A DNA stretch of 64,000 nucleotides from Apostichopus japonicus (Eukaryota; Echinodermata; Holothuroidea; Aspidochirotida; Stichopodidae), in the NCBI RefSeq assembly GCF_037975245.1, contig NC_092567.1, forward strand, positions 7,440,714-7,504,713, read 5' to 3'. The notes under the pieces are model-generated. The model was not told the origin of the DNA. It made no database searches and worked only from the letters and a program-made list of their open reading frames with translations. Below are positions 12,749-25,174 of the stretch, one piece after another (the stretch's first letter is position 1; each line of letters begins with the position of its first letter). The position numbers were made by a program, and so were the translations under genes.

Positions 12749-14662
12749 TCACTGCTCATCAACAATTCCTGGTTGGAATCCTGTCATTCTTTGTCTCCTG
12801 GGAAGTGGAAAAGTTTGTCTTATTCTGTCAACCACACAAGAGGGTAAAGGAACCCTGTTATTTCGACCAAGTATACCCCAATTCCATCGGACCACCTGTC
12901 GGTAAGCTGTGTATCTGTAGCGCCTTTCCAAAGGAAGAAATAACGAAAACGAAAAATACTAATGTACAACTGTTTTAGTTAAAGCTTTTTATAACCCTCT
13001 ACAATATGTTTCTGCCTATATGGTATCTCAGAGCAAAACTTTCTTAATGAGCAAGTGCATATCTTGGATTAATATACATTGAGATGGAGAGGGGAGAGAT
13101 TGGGTGGGTCCAGAGATATGGGTTGACTGAGGTGCTTTGAGAGGATTCGGCCATGGGGAGGAGTGGGAAGGGGCGAGTTGACAAGGTGAAGGATGATGAA
13201 AACAACACACAATGAAAACCATGTATAAGGCAAAAGTAAACATGGTTTGTCTTTGCAATTATATTAAGTTTTAAGCCAAGTTTGGTATGCAAATTACAGT
13301 AAGAATGCCTCCATACCTACTTCATGATCGTTACTCACTGATGACAGTCCTCAAAGTACTGAAATGTGTGATTGTTATGCTGTGATAATATTCTGTACTT
13401 ACTCGTGATCTCTATGGGGTACCTGTCTCTGTTCCCTTCTGCTGTAGCCAATGTATGCCACATCCAGAACCACACTGCACAAAGCTACTGACTCAAAAGC
13501 TTCGTGTTGAGTGATGCAAGTCTCAGGTGTACCTGCCTGCAGCATTGTATCCTGCATACATGGTATTTCCTGACAACAAACGCTCTCAGTGACTGTTGGC
13601 ATTAATGCACAGGCCCCACAGCGACACCTACATTATGAAGTAAAAAAGACCCAAAGCTTGGAAGTATGCTTAGAAATGTTTTATGATGCAAAAAAAGGCT
13701 AACCACTGCATTGAAGCAGATACAGTAGGAATTCAAGCAGTTGCAGACTGGATTACTACTTTTGAATTTGTAAACAATAGATGAATACCAATACCTTGGT
13801 GAGTTAATTGAGAAGTGTTTTAATCAAGTGTTTGTATAATAACTTTGTGGATATATAGCAGAGGTTACACCTATGGAGTAAGTTGCTTCAGTGCCGTAAC
13901 TATTCACAACATAGAAAATGAATGGCTTCCATACAGATATTATGTTAACTACATCTTCAGTATTTTCTTTTGGAATCTACATTAATAAGACCATACCCAA
14001 CCAACCAATGGGTACACTTTGTTCTTCAAAAAAAAGAAGAAAAAAAGGTGTGATATCATTAGCTTCAAATTCATGTCAACGTCTTATTAAATGCTTGTTT
14101 AAACTATGGCACATAAGAATCAAATTATCTGGTATTGCAACAAGTGGGAGCGTAAAGACCCATTCATATTTGTGGCGTAAAGCAATTGACAATTGAAGAA
14201 TTAATATTTTTTAAATAGACCCAACCACAAAGCGAAAACAAGAATTTTGGTAAGCAGTACCCTGTGGCCTAAGAATCCAGTTTCCCTCTATGGTTTATCG
14301 GTAAAAAAAATATTAAAAAAATAAAACATGAAATGTGACTTGAAAGTATTTAGTACCTACCAGTCGAGTCTTTGAAGCCTTTCCATGTTTTCATTTCTTT
14401 CCATTGTCTGCCGTGGTTGCTGTTCCCCTTCGGGGAGTAACGGTTCGAATCTGTATGGGGCAGCGCCAACCAAATCACGGGCGAATTCTTCTTCGTCTGT
14501 GTCAGGCAATTGCTCTTCTTCTGATGAAGTGCTTGATGAATCAGTATCATCCTCAAAAGGGGACTCCACGCACTCACCACCGATCTCGCCAATAGCTATT
14601 TCTTCGTCCACTTCAAAATCATTATCAAAATTTTCGCCTAACGTGGCGGTAGCGAATGCCAT
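12749..14662 (-). CDS. P2X7-receptor intracellular (ballast) domain protein, three exons, no channel domain
   Basis: Exons on the minus strand: 14662-14361, 13627-13403, 12923-12749 (TGA). Both introns are phase 2 with GT-AG ends, and the total is exactly 702 nt (233 aa). The N-terminus is acidic and Ser/Glu-rich and ends in 'PYRFEPLLPEG'. Exon 2 begins inside W and carries 'CRCGACALMPT', 'ESVCCQE' and further Cys/His residues. Exon 3 carries 'RYRYTAYRQVVRW' and 'SCVVDRIRQTFP'. This is the order of conserved blocks in the cytoplasmic zinc/GDP-binding ballast of vertebrate P2X7, which also occurs without the ion channel in many invertebrate proteins. No transmembrane segment is seen, so a soluble role is inferred and its function is unknown. 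The stop lies 112 bp from the convergent THAP-gene stop, so the 3'UTRs probably overlap. Confidence 0.88.
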
Positions 14663-16842
14663 GTTTAAGTTGATGTTCGATGTAACTTGTCAAACCATTG
14701 TAATGTTTATGTGTTGGGTCAGGTTGTGGTAGGAAACCGGACAACTTTTAGAGAACGAACACGCGTCTTATATTTTAGGCTAACTCTATCGAAGAATTTA
14801 TTCCCCGACAATCACGTGTACATTAACAATGAACTATCTAGTGGGTTACTCCTCGAAAGGCGTACAAGCAGCACAATAGTTTCGCATATAACAACAACAA
14901 CAAAAGACCTTACATTCAATTTGCTGCTGCATCCGCTTTAATAAACTATGAAGTTTATTCGCCATAGCTGTTTACTCTGACATTGTTATGCTGACATTGT
15001 TATTCAAATAATGCTAAACTGATGAACTTGTAAATGAAGTCTTCAAAAGTTTTCTGTGAATAGGATCGATCGAATAATACCGATGTACCACAACGTCTTT
15101 TGAAACTGATGTATTAGTCACATTAGCTACTTCATCTGAAAATCCACTGCATGTAGCCTACTTTGTCACCTGTAACATTTCTAACGGACAAACAAACAGT
15201 CGCAGCATCTGCCCCCTTCCCCGGACTCCGGCCGAGTTTGATTGTTAATAATTCTTACTCTCTTATATATATATTTTTTTATTACGAATGAGCACTCTGG
15301 ATCTGGAGACCGTGGAAGGGATACATCAACATAGCACAACCCTATTACCTTTTGTCGGTGTGTATATTGTACTTACTATTTTCGTGCAACATAACATAAA
15401 CTGATTTCCTAATAAGCCTCATAAAACTACAGGATAAGTATTGATAGACCTGCAGTCTTAGCCGGAACTATGATGCAATAGACCTACATTACATAAATAA
15501 TTTTAAATGGATTAATTTTTCCCTTCAATTCGAATGGACAGTATGGGGCCTAAATACTCGCAATAAAAGTGTACGTAGCTCCGTATTTTTAATTATTGTT
15601 TTGCATTTGTAACCATTCGACATGCTCAAAAAGCCTATGGGTACTCATACACGACCCTGCCTTTGTGTACGCCGCAAATGTCTCTTTCTGCGTAGCTAAT
15701 GTGAAATTGACCCTTTCAAGTCTCATCGTAAACACGCCCTGGACGTCCTTACATGTAACATTATATCACGCAATTGACAGTAATATATTTACTGTAAGAG
15801 ATGACCGTATATATATATACCGTGCCAAGGGTATAGCATTGTTAGTACATATACGGTAGTTAGTTACAACTCTCGCCGGCGTTGGCTCACAGCATGTGTA
15901 AATAGCCATGTTAGGATTTATCTATTTCATTTGTTGTATTCCAGTATCGTGAGTTCGTGATACATGTGTAATATTGTCCGTTCTGTTTATTCCGACATCT
16001 GCATGGTCCAAGGAGTTGAATAAAAACGGTAGTATGAAGCGATCGGACGTTTTATTTCGTTAGTGACTGTCTTGTGATTGTGGGATGTTTGTACTATGGT
16101 CAAGGCCTGTTTCAACTAGACCTAACTCTATGGAATTACACAGAGTTACGGTAGTTTTTCGCCCAGGATTGAACAAGAAACGTGGATTGGGATATTCACT
16201 GCTAAAATTGTTAATTGAAAGGATACTTTTTCTGTGTTTGTATACTTTTGGATATTAAAACGAGTAAGTACTATGTAAGCATATTGTACCGTACGGACCT
16301 ATTGACGCTACGCATATGTAAAAGATGCCTCCATTTGAGTGGAAATTTTGCTAATAAAATAAGCAATTTAACTAAAATTTCTGCTTATAATTGTCTTAAA
16401 ACTTGTTGTTAACCTTCATGTGTTCTTGTTTTAAGCTAACAGCTTTTCAAACGCTCGAAATTGGAAGTCAAAAACAGTACAATTGTTCGCTATCTGTGTA
16501 CAAACAGTGCCTATATCAACGTTTGATTTTCGCGGTATACAAACTTTGACGTCACACGGTGACCAGAGGCTCCTTTGGATCAATCTCTGTTTTCAGACAT
16601 TCCAGAGGTTCATGTCACGGGACTACCCAAAATGTCCATTTTCGTGGTCGTTTTTGATGGGTTATAGTAGGTTTTCGAAGATAATTTTTCACACATGTTG
16701 ATTATGGGTATGTAAACTCCTAAATTAATGGAAAATCTCAACAACAAAAAATTGCCTCCATATTTGGTCTTTAAATAAAAGTTAAATGATTCAAATGAGT
16801 GAATTAAACCTGGAACAACAAGCCATAAAAGTTGGAGTGCAT
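14663..16842. other. Intergenic region upstream of the minus-strand ballast-domain gene
   Basis: No exon is supported. The segment just above 14662 should hold the promoter of the minus-strand gene, but no clear core motif is seen. The inverted copy of the 27-bp CRE motif lies at 16534-16560. Small ORFs here lack recognisable composition. Confidence 0.5.
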
Positions 16843-18886
16843 TGTCATTGAACCATACTAATGTAGTAACAACCCTTGCTGGGGGTGTAGTGTAGGGTCA
16901 TTGAACCATACTAATGTAGTAACAACCCTTGCTGGGCATGTAGTGTATAGTCATCGAACCATACTAATGTAGTAACAACCCTTACAGGGAGTGTAGTTTA
17001 TGGTCATTGAACCATACTAATGTAGTAACAACCCTTACAGGGAGTGTAGTGTATGGTCATTGAGCCATACTAATGTAGTAACAACCCTTACAGGGGCTGT
17101 AGTGTATGGTCATCGAACCATACTAATGTAGAAACAACCCTTACAGGGAGTGTAGTGTATGGTCATCAAACCATACTAATGTAGTAACAACCCTTACAGG
17201 GACTGTAGTGTATGGTCATCGAACAATACTAATGTAGAAACAACCCTTACAGGGAGTGTAGTGTATTGTCATCAAACCATACTAATGTAGTAACAACCCT
17301 TACAGGGAGTGTAGTGTATGGTCATCGAACCATACTAATGTAGTAACAACCCATATAGGGAGTGTAGTGTATGGTCATCTAACCATACTAATGTAGTAAC
17401 AACCCTTACAGGGGCTGTAGTGTATGGTCATCGAACCATACTAATGTAGAAACAACCCTTACAGGGAGTGTAGTGTATGGTCATCAAACCATACTAATGT
17501 AGTAACAACCCTTACAGGGACTGTAGTGTATGGTCATCGAACAATACTAATGTAGAAACAACCCTTACAGGGAGTGTAGTGTATTGTCATCAAACCATAC
17601 TAATGTAGTAACAACCCTTACAGGGAGTGTAGTGTATGGTCATCGAACCATACTAATGTAGTAACAACCCATATAGGGAGTGTAGTGTATGGTCATCTAA
17701 CCATACTAATGTAGTAACAACCCTTACAGGGGCTGTAGTGTATGGTCATTGAACCATACTAATGTAGTAACAACCCTTACAGGGGGTGTAGTGTATGGTC
17801 ATTGAACCATACTTATGTAGTAACAACCCTTACAGGGGGTGTAGTGTATGGTCATTGAACCATACTAATGTAGTAACAACCCTTACAGGGAGTGTGGTGT
17901 ATGGTCATCTAACCATACTAATGTAGTAACAACCCTTACAGAGGGTGTAGTGTATGGTCATTGAACCATACTAATGTAGTAACAACCCTTACAGGGGGTG
18001 TAGTGTATGGTTATTGAACCATACTAATGTAGTAACAACCCTTACAGGGGCTGTAGTGTATGGTCATTGAACCATACTAATGTAGTAACAACCCTTACAG
18101 GGGCTGTAGTGTATGGTCATCGAACCATACTAATGTAGTAACAACCCTTGCTGGGGGTGTAGTGTATTGTCATCGAACCATACTAATGTAGTAACAACCC
18201 TTACAGGGGGTGTAGTGTATGGTCATCGAACCATACTAATGTAGTAACAACCCTTACAGGGGGTGTAGTGTATGGTCATTGAACCATACTAATGTAGTAA
18301 CAACCCTTACAGGGAGTGTAGTGTATGGTCATTGAACCATACTAATGTAGTAACAACCCTTACAGGGGCTGTAGTGTATGGTCATCGAACCATACTAATG
18401 TAGTAACAACCCTTACAGGGGCTGTAGTGTATGGTCATCGAACCATACTAATGTAGAAACAACCCTTACAGGGAGTGTAGTGTATTGTCATCAAACCATA
18501 CTAATGTAGTAACAACCCTTACAGGGGCTGTAGTGTATGGTCATCAAACCATACTAATGTAGAAACAACCCTTACAGGGAGTGTAGTGTATTGTCATCAA
18601 ACCATACTAATGTAGTAACAACCCTTACAGGGAGTGTAGTGTATGGTCATCGAACCATACTAATGTAGTAACAACCCATATAGGGAGTGTAATGTATGGT
18701 CATCTAACCATACTAATGTAGTAACAACCCTTACAGGGGCTGTAGTGTATGGTCATTGAACCATACTAATGTAGTAACAACCCTTACAGGGGGTGTAGTG
18801 TATGGTCATTGAACCATACTAATGTAGTAACAACCCTTACAGGGGGTGTAGTGTATGGTTATTGAACCATACTAATGTAGTGTCTG
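16843..18886. repeat. 53-bp satellite array, about 38 copies, with 318-bp higher-order structure
   Basis: Units begin 'CCATACTAATGTAGTAACAA' and recur every 53 bp (for example starts at 16853 and 16906). Each unit boundary forms a 7-bp perfect inverted repeat, GTATGGT and ACCATAC around a 6-nt loop. Variant markers (GTAGAAAC, CATCAAACC, CCCATATAGGG) recur as a block: CCATATAGGG at 17351, 17669 and 18676 is spaced 318 (6 x 53) and 1007 (19 x 53) bp, showing higher-order amplification. The units hold stop codons (TAGTAA) and are not coding. The array ends abruptly at about 18886 into unrelated sequence. Confidence 0.95.
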
Positions 18887-19929
18887 TGTAGTCTCAAGCC
18901 ATGCAAGGAGTTATCACCGATAGAGTTGCCTGGTGCAGGGAGATGTCACTGACAGCGAGAGGTTTATTTTATTAACACTGTTACACGTATTCGTATTCTT
19001 ACAGTAGAATACCGGCAGCCAGGACGCCTGCGTTAAGTCGCAATTTAACAGAAGTTCGTGAAAGACAGTGCGCCGTATTAAACGAATACATTAGAACCGT
19101 GAATCAAAAAGTAAGAGTTAATTCTGTAAAGGAATAACTTCTCTCCCGTTAACGATTCCTAATGTTATCAAAGTTTGTCGATTTTTTTTACTTCTATTGC
19201 AATTAATTTGGCCAACCCATTAAGTGTAAATTAAAACCAACACGCTTCAGTGTGTGTACTTTTCTAAGTAAATACACCAAGTAAAGAACCTGGGCACGAA
19301 AACCAAACTACCGAACGATCCGCTTTCAACCATAGTCACCTTGCATAGAGACTGACTGTGCGATCTCCGTCGGGTGTGCATCACCATTCCCCTCGAAAGG
19401 GAACACCTAATTATTATACTGTATATATACTGTACGTTTAATTTTAGTTTTAGTAAATGCCTCAGAGCTAAGTCAACTACATATACCGACGAAAAGTGAA
19501 CACTGTGACGTTAATTTTAACCCAAACAACAACAGTTTTTAACCAGTAAACACATGCTTTGATATCAAATGAAGTAACTCTACCAAGTTTTAAATTAATT
19601 AGAAACATGATGCGCATAAATCAACACAGAAATCACCAAACGAGAATATAACCCGCATAATTTGGGTAGCACTATTTTATTAATATGCAAATTGAGCAGT
19701 GTCCGATGTTTGTTGATACAGAACGGTGATATCTTGTAATTGTGCATTCATGCAAAGGTGTTATAATACCCACTATTAAAGACAAATTATTATTGGCGTC
19801 ATGCAGTTTATAACGCATTCAACTGTTATTATATACAACCAATGGTGAATGTTAATTAACAATATAAAGGCACTGTTGTATGTCCATATTGTCTTATTTT
19901 CAAAATGTCACTATTAATTTACAGGGTCT
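18887..19929. other. Sequence between the two tandem arrays
   Basis: AT-rich sequence with no supported gene or repeat structure that I can define. Confidence 0.5.
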
Positions 19930-20815
19930 GTTTTGTCTTCGAGAGAGCTCCCTGCTATAATTAGGCAGCTTTTACAGAGAGAGAGAGAGAGAGAGGTGGA
20001 GAGAAGTGGAGAGAGAGGCGGGTGGAGAGAGAGCTCCCTGGTGTTGTTACGGAGCGGTCACAAACATAGCTCCCTAATATTAATAGGAGCTGTCACAAAG
20101 ACGGTTGCCTGGTGTAATTAGGGAGCTGTCGAGAGGTCCTTGGTATAATTATAGGCAGCTGTTACAGAAAGAGTTCCCTGGTATTATTTGAGAGCTGTCA
20201 CAAACAGAGCTCCCTAGAATTAATATGAGCTGTCAAAAAGACGGTTCCCTGGTATAATTAGGAAGCTGTCACAGAGAGGTCCAGGGTATAATTAGGCAGC
20301 TGGTGCATAGAGTAATCCCTGGTATTTTTAGGGAGCTGTAACAAAAGAGCTCCCTAGAATTAATATGAGCTGTCTAAAAGTGGGCTCCCTGGTATAATAA
20401 AGGAGCTGTTACAGAGATAACTCCCTGGTATTATAAGGGAGCTGTCACAAACAGAGCTCCCAGCTAGAATTAATATTAGCTGTCAAAAAGACGGTTCCCT
20501 GGTATAATTAGGAAGCTGTCACAGAGAGGTCCAGGGTATAAGTAGGCAGCTGGTGCAGAGAGTAATCTCTGGTAGGGAGCTGTAACAAAAGAGCTCCCTA
20601 GAATTAATATGAGCTGTCTAAAAGCGGGCTCCCTGGTATAATAAAGGAGCTGTTACAGAGATAACTCCCTGGTATTATCAGGGAGCTGTCACAAACAGAG
20701 CTCCCTGATATTAATATTAACTGTCACAAAAAAGGATTCCCTGTATAATTAGGGAGCTGTCAGAATGGGTGCACCCTGGTATAATTAGGGAGCTGTCACG
20801 GGGTGAGGTCATTGG
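19930..20815. repeat. Palindromic tandem array (AGCTCCCT...AGGGAGCT units)
   Basis: Degenerate units of roughly 35-60 bp each contain AGCTCCCT, a short AT spacer such as GGTATAATT, and the reverse complement AGGGAGCT, followed by GTCACAAA- or GTCACAGAG-like sequence. Many units could therefore form 8-bp-stem hairpins. A longer period of about 250 bp is visible: 'ACGGTTCCCTGGTATAATTA' occurs at 20241 and 20491 in the same context. A GA-rich run lies at 19976-20030. A diverged second array lies at 22860-22995. Confidence 0.9.
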
Positions 20816-21215
20816 TGTTAAACTAAGCCCCCCCCCCCCTCATTATCAATGTTTCGTTTTTGTTGCGTAGAAGTACGGTATAGAATACGCGAATATAGCA
20901 TTGTACTGGATCAAAGTATCAATAGATAACAATATCAGCTGATCAGCTATATTGTAAACTGTTTGTTTGTTATGTAAATATCGAGTGATGGTTTCTGGAA
21001 GGCTAAATAAATACTATGAATTGTGTAACATACTGTAAGTGACTTTTAGTACGCGGTTATTGATGTGATGTTTGAGCTTTAAATCGATATTCTCATTTGT
21101 ATCGGCGTTACAAGGGAAATATGAAAATAATTTTACCCATTCCCCTCTCCCACGAACCTTTAACAAATAGCTTTGTATTGACTCAAATGTTCTTTACCAC
21201 TGCAGGTACAAAAAA
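20816..21215. repeat. Flank of array, copy A of a segmental duplication
   Basis: After the array, 'CCCCTCATTATCAA', 'GTATAGAATA', 'GATCAAAGTATCAA' (20909), 'GTTATGTAAATATCGAGT' and 'GGCTAAATAAATA' follow in an order repeated after the second array at 23000-23157. The similarity continues weakly to about 21215 ('CACTGCAGGTACA' against 'CACTGCAGCTACA'). No gene is visible. Confidence 0.75.
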
Positions 21216-22433
21216 AGAAATGCATATATTACACATACAGGTTGCATTTGCAGAGACCAAATCTTGGAATATCACTCATTTGTGCATATTCCTCAATCGA
21301 TTCTCCGCTCGTAATTTTAATTATGTAATGTTTTAGTCTACTAATTGCAGATTATCAAAGTGCTTGTCTGGTTTCAACATTCTTGGTGTATACTTGTTGT
21401 GGACAATTTTGACATATTAGGTTACTTGGTTTTTGTCCTATATAGGCGGAGGAACACCGGATTGTTAGAAATAGCCGAAGAAGGTCCATTATACCTCTGT
21501 AATCACTTCAGAGTGATTATCTATCATGATAGGCAGCGTGGTATTGGAGGATGGGTGGGGTTGCACAAAGACCCCTGGTTAACAAATCTCTTCCCTTTAT
21601 AAGATCATTGCAATTTGAAATGTATGAAGAATGAGACATTACATTACCATTATATCTAAGATATAATGTGAATGTACATCATAACACATGAGACTAAATG
21701 CATACAATAGCATACATACTTTTACTATATTACTATAATTATGAAGTATCAATACTTTGAAAACATACTCGATCTCTTATATGATGAACAAAGTTTAAGA
21801 CGAAGACAATTAATAAGATCCCTTTAAATATCGAATGATTGCTTCTGAAGGAAGGTCCATTACACCCTAGCAATCCCTACCTATAGACAGGGGAGGAGAG
21901 GGCGGGTGATGTTTTATTCAGAATTAACAACCGTTCTTTATAAGCTATGTATTGCAAAGTGGTGTGAGAAGTCATTAAATGTTAAGGTCAGCACGATTTT
22001 GTCTCAATTTCTAATAAGCATTTCGACCCATTACATAGAAAGTAGGCCTATATGACGTCATTCGGTCAGACCACATAATATAATTGGTATAGGCAAAACT
22101 AACCAAGAAAACATTTGGTAAACAATTATCGGCAATATAAGTACGGCATTGCAATTCATTATTATTCTAACATATTAAAGAGGTTATGAAATCCAGAGTT
22201 ACAACAGTAAATAATATTCCTTGTGTATACTGTAGTGTATACCCTACGAACAATGGCATGCCAAGGAGGGGCGGGAGGGGGGTTCGGGTGGTCGACCGTC
22301 CATCGTCAGTTAGGGGGGATGGGGCGAAATTTTGTTGCTGTTCAGCTGTTGAAGAATTAGACTTCTACTAGACCCCTCTCCCTTTTGCAACCTCACAGAA
22401 AGTATTTATCAGCACAACCTTGCATTTAGAGCT
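21216..22433. other. Intergenic, dispersed repeat fragments
   Basis: No supported gene. 'GGAACACCGGATTGTTAG' at 21451 recurs at 26592, each preceded by a related 'CCTCAATCG...AATGTAATG' block. 'GAAGGTCCATTA' occurs at about 21480 and about 21855, suggesting a local duplication. Confidence 0.5.
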
Positions 22434-22572
<139 letters not shown>

Positions 22573-22859
22573 ATGAAATTTATATTCTAAATATGCCCCA
22601 GAGTGCACCAATTTTTTGGGGGAGGGGTGGGGGAGTGGGGATAGGTAGACACCAGAAACACCTACGTGGTAGTCGGCTTGAATGATCACAGGATACCACC
22701 CTCTCCTTATAAAATCCTTCGTTCGCCTATAGTCCTGCTACAAAGGTTCAGGAACCTAACTACAGTAAATCAATCCGTGGGACTGAAGAGAAACAGGAAG
22801 CTATCAATGAGTTTTATGGTATCTGTTTTCGAAAGAGCTGAATGCTATCACAAGGGTGC

Positions 22860-23275
22860 TGTTACATAGAGAGCTCCCTGTTATAATTATGGAACTTCAC
22901 TGAGAGAGCTCCCTGGTATAACAAGAACTGTCAATGAGAGAACTCTGTGCTGTAATTAAGCAGCTATCTTCGAGAGAGCACCATGTTAGAATTATCGTGC
23001 CCCCTCATTATCAAATTTTCGTCTTTGATGCGTATGTGTATGCACGATGCCGTATAGAATATGCATACAGGATCAAAGTATCAACAGATATCAGTGATAT
23101 AGTAAACTGAGTGTGTTATGTAAATATCGAGTAACGAAAGGCTAAATAAATAACGTGTGTAGCGTGATATATATTCCGATTTTTATTGCCATTACAAGTA
23201 AAAATAATAAAACGATTACATATTGTATTGCATGGACTTAAGTGTGTTCTAACACTGCAGCTACACATGCAGTGA
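22860..23275. repeat. Palindromic array and flank, copy B of the segmental duplication
   Basis: Three to four decayed 'GAGAGCTCCCTGGTATAA'-type units (22860-22995) are followed by the same ordered blocks as copy A: CCCCTCATTATCAA, GTATAGAATA, GATCAAAGTATCAA (23071), GTTATGTAAATATCGAGT and GGCTAAATAAATA. The much shorter array implies contraction or incomplete duplication. Confidence 0.75.
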
Positions 23276-24148
23276 CTCAGAACAGAGCAGAATGAACGAA
23301 TGCTACGCATTACATGTACGATACTTCCTCAGCGCTAACCTCAAATCTACAAATCATTCACTTTCCTTGAAATGAGCGGATAAAATGGAGATGGGAGACG
23401 TGGGGAGGGGGGGGGGGCAGGGGTGCGAAACGGTGAGAGATAGTAACACTATTCTGGGAATTTCTTCGTATGCAAGCTTTATTTTCATCACGAGACTATA
23501 TTCTCGCTGTTCTCGAGTCAAGGGAGGAATTAACATAAGTCGAGGTAGATAAGCATGATAAAGGTGCTCATTTATACATTGTGTACCTGTTTCATGTTGA
23601 GATCAAGTCATGAAATATTGCATATCATTTTTCATTGACGAAGAAATCCATTTCAAGGTGTTGATATATCGATGTAGAACTTACAAGTGATGGCTTTGAA
23701 TGTTGGGTGATCATTGCAATAATCGCGGAAACAATAGTGTCGGTCCTGTTATTGAAGTATCAAGCCCCTTTCATTGCGATTGCCCGCTTGACTTTGGTCA
23801 ATGATTAGCGCGGTAGTTTATTTGATTTCATATTAACAAGGGTTTCAGACACATTAATTGAGCATACTGATTGGTGCGGTCAATTTATTTTTAAGTCGAT
23901 CATAATGCAAGACTAAACTAATCCTTAACGCGTCGTAAACTTGTGAGACTTTTATCTATCATTGCTGGGATACATTTCTAAATAGATAATCAATATTCGA
24001 GTACGGTACCGTGCTTTAAACCCACTGCTTAAATAGAGATATCCTATCTACTGTACGTTAATACTTCATTGGATTTCTTCGTCGTCAAACAAGTTGCTTC
24101 AAAATATTCCTCCTAACTCATAGTATCCTAAACTGAGACAGGTTAACC
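23276..24148. other. 5' flank of the BEN-domain gene
   Basis: No ORF or repeat of note. It should include the promoter of the gene at 24149, but no clear TATA or initiator could be assigned. Confidence 0.45.
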
Positions 24149-25174
24149 ATGGCTAAAATTGGAGTCCGTTGGCTAGAACCAGAAAGGGACGTCGGCAAGC
24201 TTACATTTGTAAAATTGACGGACTTAATATGCGATCGTTCAAAGGATCTTCCGTCTGGAACTGTTGTTAAAGCAAAGTGGAGGTCAACTGGCCGAGTTTA
24301 CAAGGCAACGCTTTTGAACAATCTTATGGCGAAAATTAAGCGCAAGCAGAGTTCCAGCCAAGGTCAACCGGCAGTTTTAGGAACAGCCAACGAAAGTGAG
24401 CCTGATTCGGAAGACGATATGCCTCTAGCATACCAGAGTGTTACTGCTGAGAAAGTTCAACAGGAAGAACATGGTTCTCCTCATGTGAAAGAGCTCCTAG
24501 ACAAAATCGTCATGCTGGAAGAAACTGTGGCGTCAATGGCAACAGAACTGAAAGAACTGAGAAAGGATAATCAAGAACTGAAAGAACTGAGAAAGGATCA
24601 TCAAGAACTTAAAAATACTCTATCGGATATAAATACAAATAATACCCAACAATTCCAGGCCGTACTTGAAGCTATTACCCAAAGTCATAACACTGCACGC
24701 GAAACTCAAAATTTGATGAAAGGCAGGGTCGCCGCTCGAGAGAAAGCCCAGGAACAGCAGAGAAATCTCCTCAATAACAACGGGAAGAGGATCCAACCGG
24801 CATTTGGTTTGGTAGAAAATGGACTTATAACTTGTAACAAGAACGACCGTAAGCTATTATCTATCGAACAAGAAATTTACCGTCGAATGTTTGACGATTC
24901 GAAAACCGGTACGAGTTTCCTGAGGAAACTAATGAAATGTACATTTTCAGAGGAGGAGCTGGCCGAAAGTAACTTCAGCGGAGGATCAGTCGTATCAGCG
25001 ATAGGGATGACCGTAAAAAAATGTTTGGACCGAGATCGCATCATGGCCATCTTAGGTCAGGTCGAACTAGAATTCCCCAACTCAACCAAAGCGGCGAATT
25101 TTTCGAGAATGAGAGACGCCATTAACCAAGAATGCAGGAGAGTTGTGCAGCATGTTCGACAGGATGCCGTTTAG
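24149..25174 (+). CDS. BEN-domain coiled-coil protein, single exon
   Basis: A 341-aa intronless ORF whose start (AACCATGG) fits a Kozak context. The N-terminus (about residues 6-60) is a small basic module with 'VRWLEPERDVGKLTFVKL' and 'LPSGTVVKAKW', seen upstream of BEN domains in marine invertebrate proteins. Residues about 110-170 are a heptad-rich coiled coil with an internal duplication (KELRKDNQEL / KELRKDHQEL). The C-terminal third (about 230-335) has BEN features: hydrophobic helices with 'FLRKLMKCTFSEEELAESNF', 'GGSVVSAIG', 'LDRDRIMAILGQVELEFP'. BEN domains bind DNA or chromatin factors, often as repressors; that role is inferred. The lack of introns among intron-rich neighbours would fit a retrocopy or a naturally single-exon family. 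Confidence 0.85.
   Translation: MAKIGVRWLEPERDVGKLTFVKLTDLICDRSKDLPSGTVVKAKWRSTGRVYKATLLNNLMAKIKRKQSSSQGQPAVLGTANESEPDSEDDMPLAYQSVTAEKVQQEEHGSPHVKELLDKIVMLEETVASMATELKELRKDNQELKELRKDHQELKNTLSDINTNNTQQFQAVLEAITQSHNTARETQNLMKGRVAAREKAQEQQRNLLNNNGKRIQPAFGLVENGLITCNKNDRKLLSIEQEIYRRMFDDSKTGTSFLRKLMKCTFSEEELAESNFSGGSVVSAIGMTVKKCLDRDRIMAILGQVELEFPNSTKAANFSRMRDAINQECRRVVQHVRQDAV

Noticed and set aside
17221-17600. Compensatory ACAATAC / GTATTGT changes suggesting selection for a hairpin in the satellite
   Set aside because: The paired change occurs only in the two copies of the same 318-bp block. Other GTATTGT units keep ACCATAC, so shared descent explains it.
16843-18886. CRISPR-like regular spacing of repeats
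   Set aside because: The whole 53-bp unit is repeated, with no unique spacers, and the genome is eukaryotic. It is a satellite.
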